Positions 33,791-45,252 of a stretch of DNA of 64,000 nt are shown here, piece after piece. Below the pieces are notes generated by a model, which saw only the letters and a list, made by a program, of their open reading frames with translations, did no database searches and was not told where the DNA came from. Both the position numbers and the translations under genes were made by a program. The stretch spans positions 124,001-188,000 of the forward strand of contig JAIWNI010000035.1 in assembly GCA_025331435.1 (NCBI GenBank), given 5' to 3'. The first letter of the stretch is position 1. Each line of letters opens with the position of its first letter. The DNA comes from Choanephora cucurbitarum (lineage: Eukaryota; Mucoromycota; Mucoromycetes; Mucorales; Choanephoraceae).

Positions 33791-36010
33791 TTATAACATC
33801 GGTTGAGCAGGCGATGATGAACCTGGACCCAATGAAGAGAAGATAAGTGGTGCTCGAAGGTAGAAATTGACACAGAGAGCACCAACTAGAAGGATACATA
33901 ACAAAACTGGACCGTAAATATCTTCCATATTAGAAGCCGAGCGACCTGTTCTCATATAATAAGATCGAAGTTGAAACCGAGCTAATGCATACCTAACAAG
34001 TATCGTAATGTTAGCTTATTCTTCAAAAATGGATAGATTATTTTACATGGCAATAGCAGAAGAAATCACTATAAAACAAGCACCAACAATCCTTGAAATA
34101 CGATCACCATAGTTGAGCAAGTTCAGTGAGACAGTAAGCATCAGAGCACAGAACTGAAGCCAGGAGATAAACGTACGTTCATTTGCAAAAAAAGATTTAG
34201 GGTCGCTTTTCTTCATAGGCAAGTTCTTTCGTTTGTTAATAGGAGTACTATTCAACAATTCACTTGGGGCCAATGGTGACGCCTTGTAGTCATGATTCTT
34301 TTCTTCAGTAAGCTTGTTATTCAAAAAGTATTTGGAAAGCAAATCTCGATTGGGTGTATTCTCATTCGTGACAGGAGGAACAGGGTTGTCATGGAAATTG
34401 AGAGATAGATGAGGAACATCCAATCGCTTTGGCCTCTCCAATTCCTTTTGCTGTGTAATATGTTCTTGAGTGATAGAGTGCCGGTGCCGCCCATTGAATA
34501 ATGGTTTGAAGCTCTTTGATCGAGAAAGGCCAGCATTAGGAGTAACTGGTTTGCGAATATCGTAATCAAGCTCTGAAAGCCAATAGGGCATTTTAGGTAC
34601 CCTATCATTGAACAAATAGCTAGCCCCATGGATGTATTTGGAGAAATGAGGTACTTCATGCACTAAATGACTGTCTAACAACTGATTGAGCCAGGCAGGT
34701 ATGGTCTGTCCAAGATGGCTCTGAATTTTAGTTTCCAAGATAGCATAAGGAAATCGAAGGATATCGTGCTCCTTTACGTTGCGGAATGGATATTCGATAT
34801 CAATGTCAGATCTTCGCCAGTTTTCTTTACCTGTCTTATCCATCCGTCTCCTGGTTCCATCAAAATGGTCTTCTCGAATGAAAATCAAATTGGAATCTAA
34901 GCTGATACGCAAACGCTGATCTCCAGGAAACTGGAATGCTGTGCGGTTGTAAAACACTCGACATACAGGTTGCAGTTGTCGCTCCTTGATAGATTTCTGT
35001 ATGCCACCAGCAATAAAGCAGTTTTCCTCTATTGACAAAGGATTCATTTTCTTCTTTAGTTCTAAGTCTTTTTTGTAATCATTGACGGAGTAGACGCCTT
35101 TTATAAACCCATTGACCTGGCCTTCTTTTAATCGAAATCGGTCTTTGATCGACCTTTCATCTAGCCATGGAGCATGATGGGTCTTTCTTTCGATATAGAC
35201 ATCATCATTAAGCTCGTCGCATTGGCCATACCATCGCATGCGAATAGCTTCGGCGCCTTTGGAACGTTCCAATCGCTCATGGTAGAGATCAAAGTTTTCA
35301 TTGTCAAAGTAAACACTAGAGACGGCAGCATCCTTTGATTCGTATTGCTTTCGTTGATTGAAGACATATATAGGCAAATGCAATAAGATGACGGCTTTGA
35401 CTTCATTGATATGGTCTGGATGGACCCAGTATTTGTTGGTAGCTCTTTCAAAAGCTGTTTGTTCTTCTCCTACATCGTATGCTTGAGCTACTCGTGGATT
35501 ACCGTGGAGCCGACAGACATCATGTTGTTCTGAAATTTGGACTATCAGATCATCAAATTTTTGCTTATCAAGAGGATATGCTTCCAGCAGCTTGTTGAAG
35601 TGATGTGTCATCAGGTTACTTCCGGTAATTTTTTCGTATTTCTTTATAATTCTGTCAAAAGCACTTAAGTTTAGATTATGGAATTTAGCAATATCATCTA
35701 CATCAACCAAAATTTCAGCAAGTTTATCAGCTACTGCATCGTATGCGTATTCATCGACCTCTATTCTTGACTTGTAGTCCTTGAGGGTCGAACCGCAAGC
35801 GTTTATTCGGTTTTTCAGTTGGTCTAAATGCTTTTGTACGAATCCGTATACTTTTCTTAGTTCAATTTCAATTCTTCGTTGAAAACTTTGCAAATTGAGA
35901 GCATTGGTACTAATGGGATCTTTGAGTTGAGCATTGAGCTGATTATATTGCATATAATAATCCCTCCAAGGCTCATTTATTTTCGAGTTAAACTCAACAT
36001 TAAATTTCAT
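33791..36010 (-). CDS. VTC4: VTC4-type polyphosphate polymerase
   Basis: Two exons, about 720 residues, the length of yeast Vtc4. The SPX domain (MKFNVEFNSKINEPWRDYY to about residue 150) carries the basic helix HNLNLSAFDRIIKKYEK that senses inositol pyrophosphates. The tunnel-shaped catalytic domain keeps its signature residues: RMRWYGQ, ERKTHH, RISLDSNLIFIRED, FPYAILETKIQ and the terminal-Lys region FSKYIHG. A Ser-rich linker leads to a DUF202 domain with FFANERTFISWLQF and two or three membrane helices; the last exon adds YALARFQLR and a final helix. It makes polyphosphate from ATP and feeds it into the vacuole. The catalytic residues argue for Vtc4 over the non-catalytic Vtc2/Vtc3. Confidence 0.92.
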
Positions 36011-37064
36011 GGCTGGATGACTTCATTAGGCTTTATCTATGTTCAATACAGCTTACTTACTTTCTTTTTCTTGCTGCTTTTAACTTTCTAATACTATCCA
36101 CAGAAAAAAGGGAAGCTTAGTAAAAGATGGAGACAGATGAAAAAGTCAATCAAATATGATTACTGGATCAAACATGTCTACAATCACATTGTCCTTCAAA
36201 CATTGTATTGTTTGTTGTTTGAGGCTAAAAAATTTAAAATTTTACCAATGCTTGATTTGACAAGTTGACTGTACAGTGTTGTCGGTAAACCTTATCAGTT
36301 CTGAAAAAATAAATGGCAAATTTCAAAAATAAACTGTGACACCATCTCTCGTTTTCTTATCAGTCTTGATTTTTTCGACATGATAAGCAATTGCTAAGAA
36401 ATGCATATGTTAATCCATTGAGTGCATGTTTAATGGTTTTCACTTTACTTATCTAGTATAACAAAGGACATTGATTTGGGTTTCACAATCAACTCAGAGA
36501 CAGCGGATCAAGCTTTGACAGCTACAAATTATAGGTATTCAATGACTGGTATCTTTCCAGTGATCTATTATCATTGTACATGTACCGTAACAATTAAGTC
36601 AATGATTTTCCTTTTTGCTCACAAGAAGATAGAAGCAATATCTTTGCATTACTCATCTATGCTAGAATAAAATGCTTGATAACAACCTAAACAGCTTCCC
36701 AGCTTAACTTCTCGATTAAAACGACGAAAGCATCGATATTATGCTATTCACATCATCTGTGGAAATATTGTTCTTATACTAATAAAGCCTCATTTATATT
36801 TATATGTTATAAACAAACGTGTCAACAAGGATTTTGGTTATGTTTGTCTCCAAACAAATCAATAGTTTTAATTTCTTTATGCTCTTTCCAATCACTTTCC
36901 TTTTTTTTGCGTATGTAAAATAAAAATGGTAAGCATGGAGTGACTTAGTCGTCATGCTGATAAGGAAAATCACTATTGAATAAAACTAAATTATGTACAA
37001 AGGTTTTTATTTCGTCTTCTGTTCTTTTTCTATGTATTGTCTAACAATTACTTTAATGATTTAG
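36011..37064. other. Intergenic, 5' of VTC4 to 3' of OYE
   Basis: AT-rich and without a protein-like frame longer than about 70 codons. It should hold the VTC4 promoter. I see no recognised phosphate-response element that I would call with confidence. Confidence 0.5.
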
Positions 37065-38192
37065 TTATTGTTGCTTATCATTGTAGAAGGGATAGTCGAT
37101 ATAACCCTTAGCATCATGGGTATAGAAAGTACTTCTGTCGTATTTGTTGAGCTCCCAACCGTTACGCAAACGTTCAGGTAAGTCAGGATTAGCGATAAAA
37201 GCACGGCCAAAAGCACACAGATTGCCAGTTTTCTCAGCAATTTCAAAAGCTTGTTCCTTCTTGTTTGAGAATCCGGACGCAGTGATGAAAGTGCCTTGCC
37301 AGATCTTACGGAAAGAATCAAGAGAATCGGTACGTTCGGTGTTATTATCTGTGAGCCAGCTAGAACGAGGCTCAGTAACGTGTACATAGGATAGGTTGGG
37401 GTGCTTCTTTTGTAACTGAGTGAGTGCGTGTCCCCAGGTTTCTGTAGGATTTTCATCAGCCATATCTTGGAAACTTCCACCTGGAGAGAATCGAATACCA
37501 GTTCTCTCAGCGCCAACAGCATCAACTACAGCATCTACAACTTCCAAAGTGAAACGGCATCTGTTTTCAACGGATCCACCATATTCATCAGTACGCTTGT
37601 TGGAGTTGGAATTCAAAAATTGATCAAGAAGATAACCGTTTGCAGAATGAATTTCAACACCATCAAAACCAGCCTTGATTGCATTGAGAGATGCCTGACG
37701 GTAATCCTCAACAATAGATTTGATCTCATTGACTTCAAGAGGACGTGGAGTTTCGAAATCGTTTCCTAACATGTCTTTGCCTTTGATGGGAATAGCAGAG
37801 GCTGAAACTGTTGGCTCGTGGTTAGGATTGAGAAGATGAGAGCCTGCACGGCCAATATGCCAGAGTTGAAGATAAATATATGCCTTTTTTTCGTGAACAG
37901 CTTTTGTAACTTTCTTCCAGCCTTCAATTTGTTCATCAGTGAAAATACCAGGAGCCTGTGGATAACTTCCAGCGGAGGGAGAGATGAAAGTAGCTTCAGT
38001 GATCAAAAGGCCTCCTTCAGATGCTCTTTGCTTATAATATTCTACTTGGAGGTCGGTAGGAACAGCTTCTTTTGTAGCACGGTAACGGGTTAAGGGACAG
38101 AGAACAACACGGTGCTTGAGTTCAAGGTTTCCAACTTTGGCAGGAGAGAAGAGAGCGTTTTTTACGGTCATATTTGTGATATAATTGTTCAA
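37065..38192 (-). CDS. Old yellow enzyme (FMN-dependent ene-reductase)
   Basis: Single exon, 375 residues (368 if MTVKNALF at 38171 is the start). It is an FMN TIM barrel with LCPLTRYRA near the N-terminus, QLWHIGRAG, EIHSANGYLLDQFLN (the substrate-binding His-Asn pair and neighbouring Tyr), TDEYGGSVENR, GIRFSPGGSF and GRAFIANPDLPERL (phosphate loop). The family reduces activated C=C bonds using NADPH; natural substrates in fungi are uncertain but relate to oxidative and electrophile stress or secondary metabolism. No targeting signal is seen, so it is cytosolic. Pattern and length agree with the family throughout. Confidence 0.92.
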   Translation of the reverse strand: MNNYITNMTVKNALFSPAKVGNLELKHRVVLCPLTRYRATKEAVPTDLQVEYYKQRASEGGLLITEATFISPSAGSYPQAPGIFTDEQIEGWKKVTKAVHEKKAYIYLQLWHIGRAGSHLLNPNHEPTVSASAIPIKGKDMLGNDFETPRPLEVNEIKSIVEDYRQASLNAIKAGFDGVEIHSANGYLLDQFLNSNSNKRTDEYGGSVENRCRFTLEVVDAVVDAVGAERTGIRFSPGGSFQDMADENPTETWGHALTQLQKKHPNLSYVHVTEPRSSWLTDNNTERTDSLDSFRKIWQGTFITASGFSNKKEQAFEIAEKTGNLCAFGRAFIANPDLPERLRNGWELNKYDRSTFYTHDAKGYIDYPFYNDKQQ

Positions 38193-40125
38193 TGTAATAA
38201 CAATGGAATAGAAACGCGTTTTTATATCTTTATACCTGTCTTGTATTAATAATCAATAAAGTAACACGCAAACTTACTCTATATGGATATTGACGTAAGC
38301 ATATGTTCGAGCTCAATCGCTTCTACTACTCTAGTCAAGAATAACAAAAAAACCATGATGTGTAAAGCGCTTTGTTGTAGGTCATTCAAAAAAAAATAGC
38401 CTTCCAATTCATCAGGTAGTATCTCAGGAGTTGGGCCGACGTTTGCATGAATTATCTGTGCGTAATGCAGATGACAGCCTTTGATGTGATTTGACTTCAA
38501 TGATCGATGATAAGATCGAGATCTCTTAACCAATGCGCATGAGCTCATTTTTACGAAAAAGGAAATTAGTGTCATTGATCTAGAAAATCAAAAGCTAACA
38601 CCTTATTATGGAATAAATTATAAACACTTCGACTTTTAGTGTAATGACGCATTTTGTCTTTAAGAACACTAGAATCGGTCGGTTTCTGATAAGCTTGCAA
38701 TGTACATCAAGGAGCGACTCACAAAAATAGCAAAGATGTATTTCCAAATAAATAGCAACATAGAAGTTTGCTAATGCTTAGGTGGTTATGAAACAAAATC
38801 AATGTTTTTAGTAAGGAAACTCTGAAAAATGCCAATCAAGTGAAGCAAGTCATTCCATTGTGATGATAGCTGAATGGTAAGACACAAGCGATGTTATGCG
38901 ACACTACAGTCAAGTCAATATATTCAATCCTCTAACATGGGTAAAGCAGGCATTATGACCCTCAAGATCTGTCGTGTTTCAATAGCTATATGGAGTATTA
39001 AATAACATCGATATGCAAGCATAAAAGTTTCGCTTTCTTTACATGTAATTATCCCTGGAAATAAAAAAGATGTTCGTATTTAACATGGCAGTAAATATTG
39101 ATAAATGTCATGTTTTTGAAAATGCGGAAGCTCTATTTTCTCCTCCATAAACTTCATGATAACTTTTGCTGTACTTATCACCTATACCAATACATGTACC
39201 TTCCCACCTATTCATATAAGATTGACTCAACAGAACAATGCTGGATGTACGTGAAAGGGTAGAGTTAAGTGAGATAGACTTTTGCAAAGAAGTTACTTGT
39301 CGAGAAGAAATACAAAGGTATATAGAAGTGTGATGAGTTGATTGAGCATCATGCAGATGTCTTTTCAAGATGACAGTAAAACGCAAAGCAATAAAGTTAG
39401 AGCCATAATGCTAATATCAAAGATGTCATCCAACCACTGTTCGACAGGGATTTCTTCGGAGAGGAAAACTAATACAACCACGTTTGTGCATAGTAAACAA
39501 TAACCATTGACTCCAGTAAATAGCTTCACTTCATTGTATTACCGATGCACAAAATGTTTTATGCTTTTCTCTTGCTTGGCGGCTTTTACAGACATCGCAG
39601 ACCTTTATCACCATATATATATATATACAACATACAAAGAAGCAATGTATTGAGATGAACCCATTACTAGAATCGATTGATTAAGAAAAGTGACATAAAA
39701 GGGTCTTTAGCAGATTGATGCTTTTACAAGATTAGAAAACAAATTCTAACTAGCTATCGATAATAATCACTTACAGTTGAATAAAGCCAATTCAATAGCC
39801 TGACTTGATTACTAAGCATGTCTACAAAAAAAAATTAACTCATTTGCGAAGTCAATCGTCTGATCTAGACAATGACTATTAGAGCTCTTCTTTTGATTCA
39901 GAGGTTACAGTTTAATAAATTAGAGTCAATCATTGAATAACCAATTCAATGAATATACCGCCCATTGAAACATCTCAACATTTCACTTGTTTGCTTTAGC
40001 GAGTTGAAATTATCTGCAACAGTAATTGTTTACATGGATATATGTGAATCGATTGCAATGCTACAAAAAAATCCATAAATTGGTCCTTTCATACTTACGT
40101 CTTTTCAAAGAATTGATTGAAAATA
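38193..40125. other. Gene-poor stretch before the MITE
   Basis: AT-rich. Two minus-strand open frames (38279-38575 and 39108-39386) have some protein-like composition but no recognised domain and no splice partners. A TA repeat lies at about 39616-39628. I call no gene here. Confidence 0.5.
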
Positions 40126-40151
40126 CAGTCATCCCCCGATTTAGGGAACGG
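40126..40151 (+). repeat. Left terminal inverted repeat of the MITE
   Basis: Twenty-six bases identical in reverse complement to 40641-40666; the flanking TA lies at 40124-40125. Confidence 0.92.
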
Positions 40152-40640
40152 TCTTAAGAGAATCGAACTTCCGTTACCGCTTAATGTTCCTTATTATTGC
40201 TTCAAGGAATAGGGAATGGTCCTGCGGCAACCTGTTCCTGATTTTATTTCATATGCCGCTTGTGAGAGCCAATTGCATCGTAGAATCACTTTATAAATTA
40301 TCTTCGTTACTCTGTTTTAGACAGTCTCGATATAATAAGAGCAATAACTTTTTGCAATATCATGTTGAATATTGTACCAAACATTCAAATTTAATTTGAG
40401 ACCATAATACTGTTCTGATGACGATTATGCTATGAGCTTTTTATGCGAGAATTTGTGTATCTTCTATTATTTTATTGCATCACACGCTTTATATCAAACA
40501 CTTTCAACAGTAATGACATTGGAGTGTTATCAAAGTAATGATGCGAAAATAGTACGATCAGGATAAAAAATTATTCAGAGGCGCTTTATTTTTAATAAGG
40601 AACGATATTGATTTAGGGGACGGTTGTGAGGGAACCGAAG

Positions 40641-40666
40641 CCGTTCCCTAAATCGGGGGATGACTG
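40641..40666 (-). repeat. Right terminal inverted repeat of the MITE
   Basis: Exact mate of the left TIR; its inner part also pairs with 40610-40623 to form a local hairpin. Confidence 0.92.
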
Positions 40667-40855
40667 TAGAATCAAATGAATAGGATGGAATAGTTGTTTA
40701 TTGAAAGAGTAACAAGCTATGCTTTAGAGAACGAAAATATCTCAAAAACTCAGAAGAAGAAGAGCGATCAGAGATTTTACAAATAGTTCGACAATTGAGA
40801 GAATCTATCGTTAAATGATAAGTTCTCTCCTCTGAGTAATTGTCATTATTCATAA

Positions 40856-42026
40856 TTAGAGACTGTAGCCCTCAGGACGCTTGGTTTGTTGTCCAGAGCG
40901 AGTGTGGTGAGTTGCCTCACTTGAAGGAAGAGAACCTGTATCGACTGGAGGGCGAATAGGTGAATTGGCCAATTCGGTTTCCATCTGATGCTTATTATCC
41001 TCAATGGGTTTCTCTATAAAACCGATGGGGCGCTGTTGTACAGACACTTCGGTTTCCATCATAATCTCAGGAAACTCAGAGGGGAGGGGCCGTTGATCAG
41101 TAGAGGATGAAATATCATCGATGGTCTTGGTTGAGAATGAAGGTGAGACACTAGCAGAAGGAAGAAATGCATCCAAAGTGATGCGAGAAGGACCAGTAGA
41201 ATCATCTTGACGAGGTCGCTTCTTATTTGTATTCCAAGATGCTTGAGGACACTTGGCACGAAGGTGTTTGTAGCTCCCGCAAATAAAGTAGGCCTTATGA
41301 CGGAGATTCAATTTGGGACAATTGCTTTTAAGTGATCGTCCCCATGACAACAAGCACACACAAGCTTCATATTTTTTCAGCTTAAATGGAGCAAATGATA
41401 CTTCTCCCAAGAAGGGATTTGGGATGATAAAGGCAAAAATTGCTTAGTTTTATCCCGATTGAGGGCGACAAAGCCTCGACCGTTGAACCGATGAGCATCC
41501 TCGATGTATCGTAGTCCAATCTCAAGAATATCCCCATATTGGGACAGATGATTAATGAGCTTGGGCTTCAAAATTGCCTCCTGCTCATGAGGAATTTAAG
41601 CAACACCAATGCAAACAACATAAGCGTTAGAGTCCAAAGTTCGACTAACTTGTAAAGGTTGATCCTGAATAACAAAAGGTTTCACAAGAGCCTGGTCTCG
41701 CTCATCTGCAGACAGAAAGTTGATCTCGACAAAACGTTGACAACCCACTCTGCGTTCTCTGAGATCAGTACCACCGGGGAATTGATCACGCAGGATACTG
41801 TTAAGACTTTTGGTCTGAAAATCAAGACCGGCAAAGGAGCCAAATCTACAGCAATCGAAAAGCGATCCTTAGATTCAACAAAAACAGGGTTGCTATGAAC
41901 TGTATCTACTTCAAAAGGAGAACGTTGAAACAATCGCAGTCGCTGAGCCCAAGTAGCGACTTGAAAGGACTCGTGGTTGGGAAGTAAAGATTGCGTACCA
42001 CTATTCTTTCGGTGTTTATATACCAA
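40856..42026 (-). pseudogene. Broken zinc-knuckle ORF1/gag remnant of a retroelement
   Basis: Protein-like sequence on the minus strand is split over three frames (42026-41682, 41571-41377, 41410-40856), so it is frameshifted. The middle part reads LSQYGDILEIGLRYIEDAHR and GRGFVALNRDKTKQFLPLS, in the style of an RRM-like fold; then comes a zinc-knuckle-like block, YFICGSYKHLRAKCPQ. The first Cys of a canonical knuckle is not clear, and a Ser/Pro/Glu-rich tail ends it. This order is typical of ORF1 of fungal LINE-type elements and of gag proteins. No reverse transcriptase is present in the window, so it is an isolated fragment. It lies just below the 3' end of the PLD gene. Confidence 0.6.
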
Positions 42027-42074
42027 AGCTTTCCATTTTTATTTTAAAAAGAAAATGAGAATCATGGAAAACCT

Positions 42075-43588
42075 TTAAAAGTAGTTCCATAGTTTTTGAA
42101 ATTCCTCGTCGTACTGTTGAACAACAGATGGAATGTTTGTAATGATGATGTTCTCACGATTCTTATACCGAGCACTAAAAGACATTATGTTAGAATATTG
42201 CTAAATAGCTATCAAGCTCAAAACTTACCCAGCAGACCAATTGAAGCTACCTGTGATAACCATTTTTCTATCAATAACGGCAAATTTGTTGTGCATAAAC
42301 TGCTCGCTATCATCGCACTTAAAAGGAATGTTATGCTTCTCATTAAGTTCGTAAATGTCGGCACCTTTTTTGGGATCCATTTGGTCGTTGTCAGTAATTA
42401 CTTTCACATCGACGCCACGTCGCTTTGCATCACTTAAAACACGGGCTGTATCATTATCAGTCATTGAAAACACGCAGACATGTAATGTATGTTTGGCAGT
42501 TGATAGAGCTGAGTGGAAAAGCTAGGTAATCATTAAGTTAAGATGAATCTTCTTTGTCCTTCTTTTTCTTGGCTAACTTTTACTCACGCTATAACTATCT
42601 TCTGAGGGGAAAAAGACGGGGATACAAAAAGTTCCACTAGGAAGGTGTTCCAAGTAACGAGGACGGAACTCAACTGGCTCAAATCGCTTACGATGCTGGT
42701 TTGACTGCTTGTAATAGGGCTTGCCGCAGCCACCATCATAGGGATTGACATCTGTAGAATGGCTGTAGCTAAAGTTGGTTTGGATGTATTGCTTTGTCTT
42801 CTTCTTTCTGCGACGACGAACTTCGGTAAATTCGCTGGCACCACCAATATCACGCGATTTGATTTCGACTCTCTCAACAACTTCTTCGTAATCATCAGAA
42901 TCGTACTCTTCGCTACCTTCATCTTCTTCTTGATCGCTGTTATGTTCACCATGTTGACCAGACAATCCGTATCCTTCTTCTTGTAATTCTCTACGAAGCC
43001 TGTCATGCTCAGCATGTTCAGGGGCATATATGTCTTGATTGTTTTCTTCGTATTGCGCCTTTTTTTCTGCCCAACTACTACTACCGCCAAGATAGCTACT
43101 AGCTTCACCTTCAGATGCTTTGTTCCATGACAACTTCTTGGGCTTCTGCTTGTTTTCCTGCTCTTCATCTTCATTTTCGTCTTCATCGTCGCTTTCCTCT
43201 ACTTCTTGATACTCACGACTCTCCAAAAAAGGCTTGACACCAAGTGTAACGCCAATGAAGCTCGAAACTTGACGTCTTAATAGATTCACAACTTGCTTGT
43301 CACTGTCAGTTGACATGGCTTTAGTAGCTTGCAAGAACATATTATCGAACACTTGCACGGCCTTATCAACTCGAGGCTCATCGTCTTGACGCAATAATCC
43401 ATTCAGATGGATAGACATTTTATCGAGAAGGCTGTTATTTGAAGCCAGAGCATCTACGGATCTCATAGACTATAATAGGGACGTGTCAATACTTTCATGT
43501 CATTGCTGGCTTCTGTTTTACTAACATGCTTTAGCAGTTGCGATAAACTGAGGGGTTTATCTTCGCTCCATGGTAAAGAGTCAGGCAT
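42075..43588 (-). CDS. PLD6/Zucchini-type phospholipase D with acidic N-terminal extension
   Basis: Four exons. The start MPDSLPWSED at 43588 joins by a 57-nt intron to SMRSVDALASNN. A roughly 300-residue N-terminal part is helical, then very acidic (EESDDEDENEDEEQE) and then basic (RRRRKKKT). The C-terminal catalytic part matches mitochondrial cardiolipin hydrolase/Zucchini: IPVFFPSED, HTLHVCVFSM, GVDVKVITDNDQ, MHNKFAVIDRKMVITGSFNW (one HKD motif: H-X-K, D, GS-N), NRENIIIT and EEFQKLWNYF. Such enzymes work as dimers, each giving one HKD, and cut cardiolipin or RNA. The animal version has an N-terminal membrane anchor; none is seen here. Confidence 0.85.
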
Positions 43589-44881
43589 GTTTGAAAACAA
43601 AAAGTTGAGAAAGAAGAGCAAAATAAAATTTGAGGAACAAGCGGAATCTTATCCGTTAATTGTAAGACAATTTGAGCCATTAATATATAAGCTTGTCGTA
43701 CAAAAACACTTAAATAGTAATGGACTTTCCATTCTTTTTTGATATGCCTTGACTAATGAGCAAATAACAATTGGTTGATTGGATTTGGTTGCACTTAAGT
43801 TTCCAGATTAAGCAAGCATTGAATTAATTTATATGCTTGACAATGTCTTTAAGGGTTAAATGTCAAAATTCTGAATTGTGTTGTTTAATTTCACTGATTC
43901 TTTTACCTGATTGCTCCTCTTCCGACTCTCTCTTGGTCTTCACAATGTGCATTTCGTGATAAAGATAGTTGAATAGACTCTCTTGAAAAAGGAATCCAAA
44001 GGCGTGCGCTGTGATGTTTTTTATTTATTTATTTTGCTTTTCGATGATAGCTTCTGTGAACAAGGGGTGAAAGACATTAAAAACTGATGAAATAGAAGCT
44101 ACAGATTTTTCTTTACTTCATTTCTGACAATATTTTAGTGGCTTGAATTAGTAAAGCAAATGCTCATCAGATAAGTATCAACAATTCGCAAGTGACGAGC
44201 AATAATGCTAAGCAAAAAGCCATCAAAATCATATGACTGCAAGGCTGTCGGATGGCGTTGAATGTACAGCACGAACAAATTGCTAAAATACTAAAGAAGC
44301 TGGCTGCCCCGAGAAACAATAACCAATGGAAATAAACAATTACTTTGAGACCGCAACAAGGGCGCTTAGGCTAAGGTATCACATTCTATTTCTACGGGAT
44401 CATACAACAGTCCATTTATTTAAGATCACTGGCTTCTTTGAGAAGTATGCTCTTATACTGAAAACATTCTTGAATCAACACTTTCAAATCGAACGACTAC
44501 TTTGGCTGTCAAAGCTACAACATCACCCAAGCAAAATCCCAGGAAGGTGAGGATACAATTCAATTTATGGGTAAGATGGTAGTAGGGTTGGCTCTCTCTT
44601 TGTTAGTTCTGCGACAAAAAAAAAGCTTATTGCAAGAAAAATAAAATGCTATGTAAAGATATCGATAAGTTATTTTTTTGTAATATTCTTAAAACCTTGT
44701 AAGCGTCATTAGTGTCTAAAAAGAACAAAGAAGACCTTTTTTTTTTATGAATAGAACTTAAACTTGAAGTCGGCTATTAAGCATATGTTTAAAAGGCTTC
44801 AAATATTCTTGCTGTAAATAAGACATAAAATCTAAAAAAGTTTTGAGCGAAAAACTACGTGAAGACCATAATCATCATTTC
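43589..44881. other. Intergenic, no feature recognised
   Basis: About 1.3 kb of AT-rich DNA upstream of the PLD gene. The open frames at 43497-43742 and 44326-44550 are shadows or chance. No RNA gene or repeat is evident. Confidence 0.5.
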
Positions 44882-45215
44882 TTACTGATCAGTTGAAGTT
44901 TCCTCAAAAGCAATTTGTTTGTTTGTCTTTCCTATCATCAATTTTTCTGTGCTACAACCTTCATTATGACGTTCCATTGCTAAGCAACGTTCTACAATAT
45001 ATTCTGAATGCTGCCAACACAAATACAAAAATCGTAACACAACGTTAATTAATGCATTATTAATACGCCACGTTCTTAATCAAGATTCTGATTTCCGCCT
45101 CATAATATGGCTTGTAACCATCTGGCAGCAAACCCTCTTCAGACATTGGCTCGGCTGCTAAGAGCGTAAAGACTTTTTCAGCTAAAGTTAATTTGTCTAT
45201 AAAAAGGAAATCCAT
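44882..45215 (-). CDS. Possible small two-exon gene, unknown
   Basis: The frame MDFLFIDKLTLAEKVFTLLA, then GLLPDGYKPYYEAEIRILIKN, looks like a real protein and not a shadow. A likely intron with an ATTAAC-like branch site and a TTGGCAG acceptor follows. Downstream, HSEYIVERCLAMERHNEGC runs to a stop at 44882, but the donor that would join it in frame is weak (GTGGCG, or a GC donor at GCGTAT). The clear GTATTA donor would instead lead to an early stop at 44992. Its ATG is only 37 bp from the divergent MAP kinase start. I do not recognise the family. It could also be a relic. Confidence 0.4.
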
Positions 45216-45252
45216 TGTCTTTCTTTTCGCTTTTTTCTGACAAACTAGGTGC

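Larger units (their letters stand above)
40126..40666. mobile_element. MITE with 26-bp perfect TIRs and TA duplication
   Basis: The left end begins CAGTCATCCCCCGATTTAGG (40126 on) and the right end (to 40666) is its exact reverse complement over 26 bp. Both ends are flanked by TA (40124-40125 and 40667-40668), the target-site duplication of the Tc1/mariner/pogo superfamily. The 541-bp interior has no transposase frame; the only open frame (40184-40399) is unlike any protein I know. This fits a non-autonomous MITE mobilised by a transposase elsewhere. Further in, both arms also share GTTCCTTATTA. Confidence 0.9.

Noticed and set aside
38279..39386. Two open frames with partly protein-like composition
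   Set aside because: No domain, no splice partners and no promoter signal; kept as intergenic.
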